The notes: generated by a model from the sequence alone, not told the origin. A stretch of 64,000 nt of DNA from Kingdonia uniflora (GCA_014058105.1 JACGCM010000635.1:868001-932000); one strand, 5' to 3'; counted from the stretch's first letter, positions 24,400 to 35,944 are shown. A program made the numbers and translations.

Positions 24400-25400
24400 T
24401 ACTAATTGCTGGTAGACGGTCCAAGCACTTCATCATCTTTAAAAAAGCTAGGAACCTACGCTAAAGTCTCTTTATTGTCCCCATATTCCATATGTGCTTT
24501 GGGATTCTCATTCTTAAAACATTGGTAACGTTGCACTGTTGCCCTTGAAGATCGACAGTTGCGCGCCCCGTAGCCAACTCTCCCACATTTGTTGTACATG
24601 TCGCCATTCTTTTTGTTGTGCTTCCCTTTGTGGATGGTTGGGAATGTTTTTCCTATCTCACCTCTGCCATTCTTTCTCTTGGTGTCACTTGACCACTTTC
24701 TCCATTATTTTCCTCTATGGGACTGTCTCTTAGGGAGATTTCCCTTTCCTAGCTTAAAACGAGTCGCAACAATCACATTTTCTTTTAGAAATGATACACT
24801 CCCAATAGGGCATCTTTCAGTATTTTGTAGAAGCAAATCATTATTCTGCTCTGCGATGAGGAGAATAGTAATAAGGTTTGCATAGCTCTGATATTATTAT
24901 GCTTGTTTTTGTTGCTACAGTAGAACATTGGATGCATAAAGTCTTTTTAGTCAAGTCTCTGTCAATGACCAATTCGCCACATTTTCATTATGGCTGTGAT
25001 CTTGTGGACTTCAGAGTTGTAGTCAAAACTTAACTTGAAGTCCTGGTAGCAGAATAGCCTTTTAAGTATCGAACTCATAGTGTTCTAGAGATAATATGGA
25101 CCCTTAAGTGAAGCATATTCACCTTTAAGACAATCACAGATGTGATGTCGAAGGAAAATCATAGTTTTTGCCTGATTGGTGCTTGCCAATTATCTTTATT
25201 GGCAACATTTTTCTTGGCTGCAATGATCTTATCCTCAGTGGCATCCTCAGGAAGAGGGGCAATAGATTCGGGATTCTATATGGCTTACTTAATGGAGTCA
25301 GCAGTGAGATGCATCTTGGCATCAAGAATCCAAGTGAGATAGTTCTCCCTAAACAAGCTTAGTGGGGTAAATTTCACGTTCGATATACGAGCCATTTGTG
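24400..25400 (-). pseudogene. gag remnant of Copia-1
   Basis: Near 24600-24540 the minus strand reads NKCGRVGYGARNCRSS followed by ATVQRYQCFKNENPKA, which is the C-x2-C-x4-H-x4-C zinc knuckle region (first Cys and His altered) and the YQ-containing tail of this kind of plant copia gag. Upstream pieces down to 25340 (ECAKMHLTADSIKQAI and similar) are poorly preserved gag. Only a small part of a pre-integrase segment (GMISWDILDH) lies between gag and RT, so protease and integrase core seem deleted. Confidence 0.5.
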
Positions 25401-27016
25401 AAAACATGTTGTATAAGGAACTTGTTTTAGTAGTATGTGAAATAATAAACTAGGTCTGAATAACTAAATATTAGTCACCATACCATTTTTGTAAATAGTT
25501 TTCCTTGCTTAAACGACAATTTTATAATATGTTAAGCAATTTTTAGATAACTAGTCTGCGTTATGTCTAGTATCGATATAACCTAACTTGGATTTGTATC
25601 TTGGGTAATGGGTTTGTAATACATAACATGCTCTTATAGTATACGTTTAATACTATATATAATACAACATCCAATAGTGCATTTAATTTTTGAATATAAA
25701 TAAACTAATTTTGAAAATATGCATAGACTAACTCTCATTAATTTTCTAAGAATATAGGTTAAGTCTATAATAGAGTATAAGGTTTAATAAAAAATTTTAT
25801 GATTTTACATCATTTTCTACAAAACAATTTATGATATTTCGCTAAAAATGATAGTATGTGGATCGGTAGTGGGCCTAAAGAGTCATTCCTAGTCCACTAG
25901 AACTGGTCTGGGTTGGTCTAAGTCAAAGTCAAAATCAACTATGGATCATGTTGACCATTGTTGACTTATATTTTATTATTGGTCGTGCCAAAAATAATTT
26001 GTCATATGTCGTATATTATTTTTTGGGGTATACAAGACATTTATAGAATGTACATATGTCCAAGGCATTGTGCATGTGTCCACTCACCCATGTTCATATC
26101 ATTATACATGATCTATTATATGTTCACATGTGTACGTACATGCATCTCGCATCAAGTTGATATCATGGGGCACATGTCTGCCCTTGTGAGTTCATTGCCA
26201 TGCCACATATTTTTGTCTTTAAAAAAAATTGAAAAAATAAATAAATTCTAAAATTCGGGTCAAACTATCGATGGATCGTTTCCTATAACATGGCATTATT
26301 CTTCCAAAAATTTAAATAAATTAAAACAAAAACTGTTTCATAAGAAAATTTGGGTTTTGAATTTGATTTTGGAAACCGGTGGCAGCTAGGATATAGGATG
26401 TGATCTCAAGCGTTACGAAACACTGAATCATACCTCTACGCATCTCCACCGAAATAGAATGAACAAAACCACGATTATATTTCAACACCGACGTTGATTG
26501 ACGCAGTTTTTTGCGTTGGCTCAAAATCAAACTTTGGGATCGTGGGGTATGTGTGAACATTCGGTAGTGGTGGAATCCGATTTTGGTCAATTTTTAACGG
26601 TGGGGAACCGATACCGACCCGATGCCGTCGGTGCTTCCATCGGTGGGGTATCTGGTGTTTCCCTTCATTTTTCTTTGTGAGTTATTCTAGGTCGGGGTCT
26701 TTGGGTTCCTATTCACAAAAATGGGATGTCGGAGTCGCGATTTTAAAGCCGTCTACTCCAATTTTTGGTTCGCCTGCGAGAACTCGCCAATTTGGTATTT
26801 TAAAAATCACGAGTAATAAAATGGGTAACATAGAAAATACGTGGATCCCTTGTGTGGGGACCATTTTGTATGAAATTTGGCCTAAAAGTTTTATTTACAG
26901 TAAGATAGGGGAAGAATATTAATTGAGAGATCAAAAATTTCCCCGTAATTTATACCCTCTAAGATGATCTATCTCCTCCTAGCGCTTCCCTCGGTGCATT
27001 CCAAATACCGATAATG
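25401..27016. other. Unexplained part inside Copia-1
   Basis: About 1.6 kb between the gag remnant and the 5' LTR, longer than a normal leader. It has no recognisable gag start and no clear tRNA-Met primer site next to the LTR (the minus strand reads cattatcggtatttgg there). It could be a decayed insertion, a long leader or a captured sequence. Confidence 0.35.
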
Positions 27017-27174
27017 TGTTGGAACTAATAACTGAGTGGTGAGAGGGAGAGAAAAGAGAGGAGAGATGAATAGAGAGTTTGATTGAGAATGAAAGTTAGG
27101 ACCATGAGGTCCCTGTTATTACATATTTATAACCTGCAAAGGGTGCCTCTCTACAACTAGCAACTACCTTAACC
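27017..27174 (-). repeat. 5' LTR of Copia-1, first part
   Basis: 158 bp beginning tgttggaactaataactg, matching 22043-22200. It ends in taacc (27170-27174), the target duplication of the inserted Tekay element. Confidence 0.85.
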
Positions 27175-28499
27175 TGTAATGACCGTGATCTTTATTTCCT
27201 AATTATAGTAATTATTATATTCATTGTTGTGATACTCTGCATATTCCTATTTATTCTCTCGTCTGCATACTAATTATCCACGTTAAGTCCGCATACATTT
27301 TCCACATATACTCATTCATCCATTGTGCATCCATTATTCCTTTCGGTAGGTTTTGTCTATTAGATTCCTTTTCGGCGTTCCGGTGGTTTCAGGCGATAGG
27401 GCGGTGTTGTGATTTATGGGAACCCCTAGTTGGGTTGTATTTGGTGGTTGTGTGGCTGTTGTTAGTATGGTTTGGGGGTCGTGATGCTTTTTGGGTGCTT
27501 TTGGCGTTGCATGAGGTAGAGGCGTAGCAGGCATTTTCCGGGGTGAATCCTATATAGGATTTCTGGGGTCCTTTTCTGAACAGACCAGTTCGATTCGAAC
27601 AAGACTTTCTTAGCTCGAATAGGATCCTTCTTGGTCCAGTTGGGCTTTTCCCATTGTTTCATTATTTGAATAGGATTTTCCTTTGTTCAAATAAGTTTTC
27701 CCTCTGTTCGAATAGGATTTCCCTCTATTCGAATAGGATCCTTCTTAGAACGGTTGTTTATCCCATGAACTGCTTTATTCGAATAGTATGTTTCTCTATT
27801 CGAATAATTCTTTCCTTGTACAACAGAGCTTTCTTCACAGACCTTTTCTATTCGAACAAGCCTTCTCTCTGTTCGAATAGGAATATTCTCTCTGTTCGAA
27901 TAGAAATATTTCTTATTCGAATAGAGGCACATTTTGATCACCTGTTGGGCTTAATGCTCTCATTTTCCTCACTTTCTCTCTCTCTCCTCTCCCTAAGCAA
28001 TTCCTCTCTCCTTTACACTCTTCATCCAATCTTCCCCATCACATGCGGATTCTTCGCCAGCTTCGTCGCAACCTTCACTTCTATCCTTGGTGAGTTATTC
28101 ACGATTTCCCTTTCCGCTTTTTTCTCACGATTCGGTGTTGGGTTAATTCTAGGGCCTGGGTTTTGTTGTCGTTTCCTAATATTGATTGTTTGCTTGTTGT
28201 TGTTATTGGTTATGTTAGCTTGTTATTTGTTCCGATTGCCGCGTCGTCGATATTAGGCTTAATATTCTGTGTTGGTTTTCGGCCAGACATGGATTATTAT
28301 CAGGCGAGTTTTATTCCCTCATTACTAAGTTTCTATATTAGTTTTTGAGTATTGTTTTAGAGTGTTAAATTGAACTTAGAGATGCTATGTAATTAAACTA
28401 TAATTTAACCTAGGAGTTATTCTATGTGTATTGTTAACCTGTAGTTTAGGCATGTTAATTATTCGGGAGCTTGGTTTATAGTTTGTATAGGTCCTGAGG
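27175..28499 (+). repeat. Truncated 5' LTR of the Tekay element
   Basis: Matches 33006-34346 of the 3' LTR, then similarity stops abruptly near 28499 and gag-like sequence follows. The second half of the LTR (about 1.3 kb, equivalent to 34347-35651), the primer-binding site and the N-terminal gag codons are missing. Confidence 0.85.
27594..27921 (+). repeat. TTCGAA motif array in Tekay 5' LTR
   Basis: TTCGAA cores at 27594, 27707, 27728, 27778, 27799, 27851, 27872, 27895 and 27916. Intervals from the second core are 21, 50, 21, 52, 21, 23 and 21 bp. Several cores lie in ctattcgaatag, a perfect 12-bp palindrome. The local 21-bp unit is ctctgttcgaataggattt plus two bases. A 200-codon + frame over this region reads repeated SNRI and YSNRI units and is a by-product of the array, not a gene. 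Confidence 0.9.
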
Positions 28500-29430
28500 C
28501 TGGGGTTAGTGTGGAGGTAATACCAGGGGTTCAGATACATCAGGGTACCCCACATACTCCAGTGCTTCTAGGGCAGCCAGGTATTTTACCAGTTCCAGCA
28601 GCTTCAGGCATTTCAACAGAGATAAAACAGTTTATGAAGAGTTTTGAAACTTTCTTTCAGCAGGCTAGGAGCCTAGTACACAGGGAGCACAGTTACTTAG
28701 AGCAACTTCAGAGATACAAGTACCCTACATTTTCTGGCACGTTGATTCCTTCAGAGGCCGAGACATGACTCAGGTCTATAGAGAAAACTTTGGATGCGAT
28801 GAATTGTCCTGACAATCAGCGGGTGACACTTACAGCTTACCTACTTCAGGGCGAGGCAGATCATTGGTGGGATATGGCCAAGAGGACGATTTTGGAGTCT
28901 CTTATTCATTGGTCATCATTCCAGGAGCATTTTTTCGATTAGTACTTTCCGCAGAGCTATTGAGACGCCTATATTTTCGAGTTCTACTCACTTGAGAAGG
29001 GTGATATGAGTATTGCTCGATATGATTAGAGGTTTAACGAGCTCACTCCTTACGTGCCGTTTATTATTCAGGATGAGGAACAAAAGAAGATGAAGTTTTT
29101 GAAAGGCTTTATCCATTCTTCAGGAGGTTCTTGATCTCCTCCGGTGCCAGTACTTACAGGGAAGTTTTGTCTAATGCGTTAGCTTTATAACAAAACGAGG
29201 CTGAGGATTGCAGGTCCAGGGAAGCGAGGAACCCAGTGAGACATGATACAAGACCCGATAAGGGCAAGGCGATTCAGACTCAGTACGATAGTTTGGGCTC
29301 GAAGAGACAGAGATTCGAAAGCACACCAGGGAGAGCTACGGACGGACAGTATTTAGAGAAAGAACAGATTTCTTCTCAAACTTGTTGGAACTGCGGGGGA
29401 AATGGGCATGTTAGGAAGTTTCGTCCTTAA
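28500..29430 (+). pseudogene. gag of the Tekay element
   Basis: Begins after the deletion breakpoint. EIKQFMKSFETFFQQARSL, then KYPTFSGTLIPSEAE, IEKTLDAMNCPDNQRVTLTA and YLLQGEADHWWD are the central gag domain of chromoviruses. It ends with a zinc knuckle CWNCGGNGHVRKF (29376-29430) in which the last Cys is replaced. In-frame stops: TGA near 28767, TAG near 28940, and others. Gag would form particles and bind element RNA. Confidence 0.75.
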
Positions 29431-29640
29431 CCAGACAGATGTCAGCAGCCGCTACAACAGTTTCAGAGTTCAGTTGGCTTCCAGCCACGACCACAACAGG
29501 TTCCCCAGGTTCAGCAGTTTCCACAGAGGCAGTTTCAGGGTCTGCAGGGCAGACAGATAGATTTAAGACCTCAGGGGATTCAGAAACCGCATCATCCAGT
29601 ACAACTGTGAGGTCGGGTTCAGAGCCGTGGACAGGGTAGA

Positions 29641-30507
29641 GTGTTTACAGTAGGGAGGCGCGACGCTTGCACCGCTCTACCTGTGGTGGAAGGTACGATC
29701 CATATCTCTTATTCGCCCGCTCATGTCCTTTTCGATTCTGGTACATCGCATTCATTCATCGCATCTTATTTTCTCTGTATTATTGGCTTTGGTTCATCTT
29801 TATTGATTGATGAGGCTTCCGTGGGTACTCATTTAGATTCCTCGGTGTCTATCTCACATATATGTACAGATTTCCCGATAGTTGTTTATGGCCGAGTCCT
29901 ATCAGCAGACCTATTAGAATTACAGATGCAAGAGTTTGACGTCATCCTAGGCATGGATTGGCTATTGACACATCGAGTCACCTTAGACTACTTCGAGAAG
30001 ATGGCTACCTTTAGTATTCCCGGTGAGAGGCGATTCGTGTTTGCTAGTTCGAAACCTGTACCGTCAGGGGTTGGCTTATTAGCTTTCTTAGAGTTAGAGT
30101 CCTCGGGCGTGGACGTTAGCTCGATTCTGGTGGTTTGCGATTATTCTGATGTTTTCCATCAGATTCCCGGTATACCGCCGATGAGAGCGATTGATTTTGG
30201 CATAGATCTTGTTCCTGGTACAGCACCAATTTCGAATGCACTGTACCGTATGACGCCTGTTGAGCTGAAAGAGCTGAAGGATCAGATTTCTGAGTTGATG
30301 GATTTGGTATTTGTTCAACCGAAAACTTTGTCGTGGGGAGCTCCAGTTTTGTTCGCAAAGAAGAAAGATGGTTCGATGCGTTTCGGTATTGACTACTGCG
30401 AGTTGAACAAAGTCACGATCAAGAACAAATATCCGTTGCCGAGGATCGTAGACTTGTTTGACCAACTTCGAGGAGCGCAGTTATTTTCAAAGATTGATCT
30501 CAGATGA
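29641..30507 (+). pseudogene. Protease and N-terminal RT of the Tekay element
   Basis: One open frame of 288 codons. Protease: [18 protein letters not shown] with the active-site Asp-Ser-Gly at codons 32-34. VILGMDWL near codons 101-108 marks its end. RT begins with [34 protein letters not shown] is the substrate-binding region; KNKYPLPRI and LFSKIDLR precede the first catalytic region. A TGA at 30505-30507 ends the frame exactly at KIDLR, where the family normally continues with SGYHQ, so this is a nonsense mutation inside a once-continuous pol. Confidence 0.85.
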
Positions 30508-31450
30508 GGTTTCCACTAGCTGAGGATCAGGGTAGCTGATATTTCGAAGAAAGCCTTTCGGACTCGTTACGGATACTATGAGTTTCGGGTGATGCCGTTC
30601 GCTCTGACGAACGCGCCCGCAAATTTTATGGATTTAATGAACCGTGATTTCAGCCCTTTTCTTGACCGGTTCGTCACTGTGTTCGTCGACGACATTTTGA
30701 TATATTTGAGGATTGAGGCAGAGTACGAGGGACATTTGAGGATCGCTTTACAGACTTTACGGGAGAACGCATTATTTGCGAAGTTTGAAAAGTGTGAGTT
30801 TTTGCAGAAGGAGGTAAAAATTCCTAGAACACGTGGTGTCTAAGTATGGAATTGTAGTGGATCCTTCCAAGGTTGTAACAGTCACAGATTGGGCACAGCC
30901 GACGAGCGTTACAGAGATTCATAGTTTTCTGGGTTTAGCAGGTTACTATCATATATTTATTAAGGATTTTTCGCGGATTGCAGCTCCTTTGACCCGTTTG
31001 ACACAGAAGGACGTACGATTTTTTTGGGACGACAGATGTACTTCAGCTTTTGCTGAGTTGAAGAATAGATTGACTACGCACCAATTTTGATTGTTCCGTC
31101 TAATGGGCAGAGATACAAAGTATACAGCGACTCTTCGCTCAGTGGACTTGGTTGCATTTTGATGCAAGAGGGTAAGGTGGCATGACCTCGAGTTGGCAGC
31201 AGTGGTTTATGCACCGAAGATCTGGAGATACTACTTATACGGGGAGAGGTTCGAGCTCTTTTCTGATCACAACAGTTTGTGGCATCTTTTCACTCAAAAG
31301 GAGCTGAACATGAGACAACGCAGGCGGATAAAATTTCTGAAGGACTACAATGTGGATTGGCAGTATCACCCTGGGAAGGCGAACATGGTGGCCGACGCCT
31401 TGAGTAGTTTGCCCAGAGTATTACTTGTACGTCTGATGATTCGTAAGTAG
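30508..31450 (+). pseudogene. RT palm, connection and RNase H of the Tekay element
   Basis: Continues pol after the [23 protein letters not shown], then [11 protein letters not shown] with the catalytic FVDD at about 30682-30693. A frameshift near 30830 precedes FLGLAGYYHIFIKDFSRIA and PLTRLTQK. RNase H follows: [20 protein letters not shown] (near 31115-31175), [37 protein letters not shown]. The active-site boxes are largely kept; what kills the enzyme are frameshifts (about 30830, 31090 and 31180) and the upstream stop. Confidence 0.82.
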
Positions 31451-31689
31451 ACGATGCTGAACGACATTGCAGAGCTCAGGTTGATTTTGAGTTAACAGAC
31501 TACGGGTGGTCATATTGCAAATCTAAGAGTTCAGCCATCTTTGATTTCTCGGATTATAGAGGTGCAGCAGCAGGATGGCAGATTACAGTCTTGGGATTCA
31601 GACGACACCAGACCTGATTGGATAGTTAGTTCAGATGGCAGCATCAGATACAGGGGCAGATTATGCATGCCAGATTCTGAGGTACTAAA

Positions 31690-32750
31690 ACGTAAGGTTT
31701 TAAGTGAGGCTCATGGTTAAAGATACACTATTCATCTAGGCAGTACAAAGATGTACCAGGACCTGAAGAGACATTTTTGGTGGGACAATATGAAGCGCGA
31801 GATAGCTGCATTTGTTTCCAAATGTCTAACATGCCAACAGGTAAAGGCCGACCATCAGAAACTGGCAGGACAGCTCAAACCTTTACCTATTCCAGAGTGG
31901 AAGTGGGAGCACGTCAAAATGGATTTCATTTCGGGATTACCGCGAACGAAGAAGCAACATGACTCCATTTGTGTGATTGTGGACCGACTAACCAAACCGG
32001 CGCATTTTATTCTGGTTCGCACGACGTTCATGGTCGATGAGTTGAGCAGAATCTACGTGAGGGAGAATGTTCGGTTATATGGGGTTTCAGTGTCGATAGT
32101 GTCAGATAGAGATGCCAGATTTACCAGTAAATTTTGGCAAAGTTTTCAGTGAGCTATGGATACTAGACTGGATTTCAGTACAACATTTCACCCTCAGACC
32201 GACGGTCAGACAGAGTGAGCGAACCAGATTCTTGACGATATGCTTCGAGCTTGTGTTTTGGACTTCAAGGGCAGCTGGGACGAGTATTTGCATTGGGTAG
32301 AGTTCGCGAACAACAACAGCTTTCAGTCGGGCATCGGGATGGCACCGTACAAGGCTTTATATGGCAGACCGTACAGATCATCTTTGTGTTGGGCAGAGGT
32401 TGGTGAGTAAAGCTTACTGGGTCCAGACTTAGTTTGGGAGACTACTGAGGCATTTACTACCATCAGGGATTGGTTATGTACAGCACAGAGCCGATTGAAG
32501 AGCTACGCCAACATCCGCAGGAGACCGCAAGAGTTTTGGATCGGGGATCATGTTTTACTGAAGGTTTCACTGATGAGGAGACTGATGCGTTTCAGCAAGA
32601 AAGGGAAGCTAGCTCCGAGATATATTGGCCCGTTTGAGATTCTGAAGAGAGTTGGACAGTTAGCATACCGTTTGGCGTTGCCACCGCAATTGAGCAGAGT
32701 TCATAGCGTCTTCCACATTTCTATGTTGAGGAAGTACGAGCGGTAGTCAT
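31690..32750 (+). pseudogene. Integrase of the Tekay element
   Basis: Zinc-binding domain: IHLGSTKMYQDLKRHFWW and FVSKCLTCQQVK (31725-31850). Core: WEHVKMDFISGLP with the first Asp (near 31905-31935), VSDRDARFTSKFWQ with the second Asp (near 32100-32145), then GQTE with the catalytic Glu near 32200, followed by a TGA where the family has Arg. The C-terminal region includes [26 protein letters not shown] and [14 protein letters not shown] small frameshift occurs at about 32145. It would insert the cDNA. Confidence 0.83.
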
Positions 32751-32953
32751 GTGATTGACTAGGAACCGATCAAGGTTCGGGGCGATGCCTCGTATCATGA
32801 GCTTCCGATACACATTTTGGATCGCGAGGAGAAAGTTCTTCGCAACAAGGTTATTTTTCTTCTTAAAGTCCAGTGGAGTCACCATGGACCAGAGGAGTCA
32901 ACCTGGGAGCTAGAGACTGACGTGAGGAGGCATTATCCGCAGTTGCCTTAGAG
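32751..32953 (+). pseudogene. Chromodomain tail of the Tekay integrase
   Basis: After the stop at 32745 the reading resumes with HELPIHILDREEKVLRNKVI, then FLLKVQWSHHGPEESTWELE and DVRRHYPQL. This is the chromodomain fold found at the end of chromovirus integrases (the KV.W..H.PEE.TWE block), thought to steer insertion towards particular chromatin. Its presence fixes the element as a chromovirus. Confidence 0.82.
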
Positions 32954-33005
32954 GCTGAGGTATGTATTAAATTTCGGGACGAAATTTCATCTTAGGGGGG
33001 TTGAT
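32954..33005 (+). other. 3' leader and polypurine tract of the Tekay element
   Basis: atttcgggacgaaatttc (about 32970-32988) followed by cttaggggggttgat. The inverted-repeat-like gggacgaaatttc and the G-run just before the LTR are shared widely by this group of chromoviruses. Confidence 0.8.
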
Positions 33006-35651
33006 TGTAATGACCCTGATTTTTATTTCCTAATTATAGCTATTATTATATTCATTGTTGTGATACTCTGCATATTCCTATTCATTCACTCGTCTGTATA
33101 TTAATTATCCACGTTAAGTCCACTTATATTTTCCGCATATACTCCTTCATCCATTGCGCATCCATTATTCCTTTTGGCAGGTTTTGTTTATTAGATTCCT
33201 TTTCGGCGTTCCGCTGGTTTCATGCGATTGGGCGGTGTTGTGATTTATGGGAACCCCTTGTTGGGTTGTATTTGGTGGTTGTGTGGCTGTTGTTTGTGTG
33301 GTTTGGGGGTCGTGATACCTTTTGGGTGTTTTTGGCATTGCTGGAGGTGGAGATGTAGCAGGCATTTCCGGGGTGAATCCTTCATAGGATTTCTGGGGTC
33401 TTTTTCTGAACATACCAGTTCTATTTGAGCAAGACTTTCTTTGTTTAAATAGGATCTTTCTTGGTCCAGCTGGATTTTTTCCAGAGTTGCTTTATTCGAA
33501 TTAATTTTCCCTCTGTTCGAATAAGTTTTCCCTCTGTTCGAATAAAACTTCCCTCTATTCGAGTAGGATCCTTCTTAGAACGGTTGTTTTTCCCATGAAC
33601 TGTTTTATTCGACTAGGATGTTTCTCTATTCGAATAAGTCTTTCCTTGTATAGTTGAGCTTTCTTCGCTGACCTTTTCAATTCGAACAAGCCTTCTTTTT
33701 GTTTGAATAGGAGTATTCTCTTTGTTCGAATAGGAATATTTCCTATTCGAACAGAGGCGCATTTTGATCACCTGTTGGGTTTAATGCTCTTTTTCTCCTC
33801 ACTTCCTCTCTTCACTCTAAATCACTCTCTCCTCTCTCCCTAACCAATTCCACTCTCCTCCATACTCTTGATCCAATCTTCCCCATCACTCGCGGATTCT
33901 TCGCCAGCTTTGTCGCAACCTTCACTCCTATCCTTGGTGAGTTATTCTCGATATCCCTTTCCGTTCTTTTCTCTCGATTTGGCATAGGGTTAATTCTAGC
34001 GTTTGGGTTTTGTTGTCGTTTTCTTAAATTGATTGTTTGATTGCTGCTGTTAATGGTTGTGCTAGCTTGTTCGTTGTTCTGATTGCCTCGTCGTCGATCC
34101 TAGGTTCAGTAATCCGAGTTGGTTTCCTACTGGACTTGGATTATTATCAGGCGAGTTTTATTCTCACATTACTAAGTTTTTATACTAGTTTCTGAGTATT
34201 TTTTTAGAGTATTAAATTGAACTTAGAGATGCTATGTAAATAAACTATAATTTAACCTAGGAATTATTCTGTTTATATTGTTAACCTGTAGTTTAGGCTT
34301 GTTAATTATACGGGAGCTTGGTTTATGGTTCGTATAGGAACTGAGCTTAGTTAGTAGTGGCTGGGTTAGCGTTCTCGTGGCTTTACCCCTGAATGCCCCT
34401 TCCATCCTTAGGTGATTGATGTGTTGGATGTAGTGATGGTTAAGTTGCTGTGTCGGCTATGCTTAATCGGTGCAACCGAGTCCCTATTCATCTAGATTGT
34501 GTTGCTGTGTGAGCGGCTGCTGTGTTGTTTCTTGTGCACCTGCTACATCCTAATAACTTATAATAACATCTTTTAAAGCTTATTGAGATTGGATACACGA
34601 ACACTCAACTTCCGTTAACCTCCGATAGGATCCAAGGAGTCCTAAGAACGGGTTAAAATATTTGGTGAGATTGGGAATGGCACTATCATACCAAATTCAA
34701 CCACTCAGGAGTGTGGAATGGTATAGAACAGTGTCATGGAGATCCCAACTTATTCCACATTGAGGTTGAAATTCCTTGAAATGATACCGACTATTGCTCC
34801 GTTTGGTTGAAAACTCCCATTTCCACTTTGATCAAGTTAGACCTATCCTTAGCTTGGTCGAGCTTAACCAAATTGTACCTGTGTGTCCCCTTACTGATCT
34901 GCTTAAGAAAATTAGACGTTAGCGGTTGATCAACAAACTACTTAGGAATTACGAGTAGTAATTTTAAAGTCTCACGTCACACTGCACCTAGGATAAGTAT
35001 AGGATTATCCTAGTCATCAAGTCGCGTCATGGCATTGTATATTCTCTTCTCATCACATCTCCCTCCTCTCATATTCTTGACTCTATTCTCCACCCTCTTA
35101 TCAACTCTAATCTCCTTTCCTTATCAACTCTTTATCCATTGTAGTCATTTAATATATATTGCTTGACTTGTGTAAACTTATTTATTTATTACATTCATCT
35201 CTACCTTTATATCTAGTATAGGTTATTAGTAGGATATTCAGTTATGTTGGGTTTAGTGAGCCGTGGTTTGCTCACTCTCGTTTTATAACCATTTCAGAGG
35301 TTGAGCAGCTGGAACTGCCGCGTGGTTAGCTTGTTCAGAGACAGATTTTTCCGTTGTAGATTTCCTTTAGTTTCAGATTTCTGCAGGTGTTCTCAGCATA
35401 TGTCGCTGAGTTTTATTCGAGATATTGTATTACATTTTCGACTGATGTGTATATATATATTTTTTTCTTCCGTGTTATATTGTTATTGTTATATCTTTAC
35501 TCTGATGATTATTGTTATATTTGAATAGCCGAGCTAGAATTTGTCTACAGCTTGGCTATTTGTGGGGTAGAATCCTTGGATTCCCCGACTTGTACTACAT
35601 AGAATCTAGTAGTTGGTCAAGCTACCGATTACTGGATTTTGGTGCGTGACA
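33006..35651 (+). repeat. 3' LTR of the Tekay element
   Basis: 2646 bp, beginning tgtaatgaccctg and ending gcgtgaca. The first half is duplicated at 27175-28499; the second half exists only here. It has no reliable coding frame. A 75-codon frame at 35301-35528 is an LTR by-product. Confidence 0.88.
33495..33751 (+). repeat. TTCGAA motif array in Tekay 3' LTR
   Basis: Cores at 33495, 33516, 33537, 33558 (ttcgag), 33608 (ttcgac), 33629, 33681, 33702 (tttgaa), 33725 and 33746. Intervals: 21, 21, 21, 50, 21, 52, 21, 23, 21. The spacing is identical to the 5' LTR where the two align, although some cores have mutated. Confidence 0.88.
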
Positions 35652-35656
35652 TAACC

Positions 35657-35724
35657 ACCTTTATTGGGTTTCCATATGCGGGCTTCCAAACCTTTTAACT
35701 TGGGCTTGGACCCGGGTTATAACA
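35657..35724 (-). repeat. 5' LTR of Copia-1, second part
   Basis: 68 bp continuing the LTR after the Tekay insertion (tttccatatgcgggcttcc ... gggttataaca), followed by the target duplication agaaa. Confidence 0.85.
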
Positions 35725-35944
35725 AGAAACAAACATAATATGCCTAGGTTGTAGGTTGTCCATAACAATCATAAAATGAAGAGATTTTTTATAAACCCAT
35801 TTAATAAATCTAAAATTAAAAATGTTCTACCTACCAGTTCTCACAGGTGAGTGTGTAGCTTATACAAACAAAACATAATATTCTCAATAAGGAAAAATTT
35901 GCTAAATGGTTTTAAATTGTGCTGAGATCTGCCTTTTACCAACT

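Larger units (their letters stand above)
27175..35651 (+). mobile_element. Tekay-type chromovirus (Ty3/gypsy) nested in Copia-1 LTR
   Basis: Starts tgtaatgacc and ends gcgtgaca. It is flanked by identical 5-bp duplications taacc (27170-27174 and 35652-35656). It carries gag, protease, RT, RNase H, integrase and a C-terminal chromodomain in gypsy order, long LTRs, and the tract atttcgggacgaaatttc before the polypurine tract, typical of Tekay/Del-like chromoviruses. The 5' LTR has lost its second half together with the primer site and gag start. Several nonsense changes and frameshifts are present, but the protein domains are much better kept than in Tat-1, and the insertion is younger than Copia-1. 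Confidence 0.9.
22043..35724 (-). mobile_element. Ty1/copia element (Copia-1), split by a chromovirus
   Basis: LTRs of 226 bp at 22043-22268 and at 27017-27174 plus 35657-35724. The second is interrupted by the Tekay element and its two parts add up to exactly 226 bp. The flanks agaaa (22038-22042) and agaaa (35725-35729) are identical 5-bp target duplications, which proves that the split LTR is one unit. The coding remnants are on the minus strand. The element belongs to copia by its gag zinc knuckle and RT order; the lineage is not certain. Confidence 0.88.

Noticed and set aside
27654..28256. 200-codon + frame reading repeated SNRI/YSNRI units, and its minus counterpart at 27941-27687
   Set aside because: It is the translation of the TTCGAA array in the Tekay LTR; the 21-bp period is a multiple of three, which keeps frames open. 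No gene.
30094..30465. 123-codon minus frame
   Set aside because: Lies entirely opposite the protease/RT frame of the Tekay element; a shadow.
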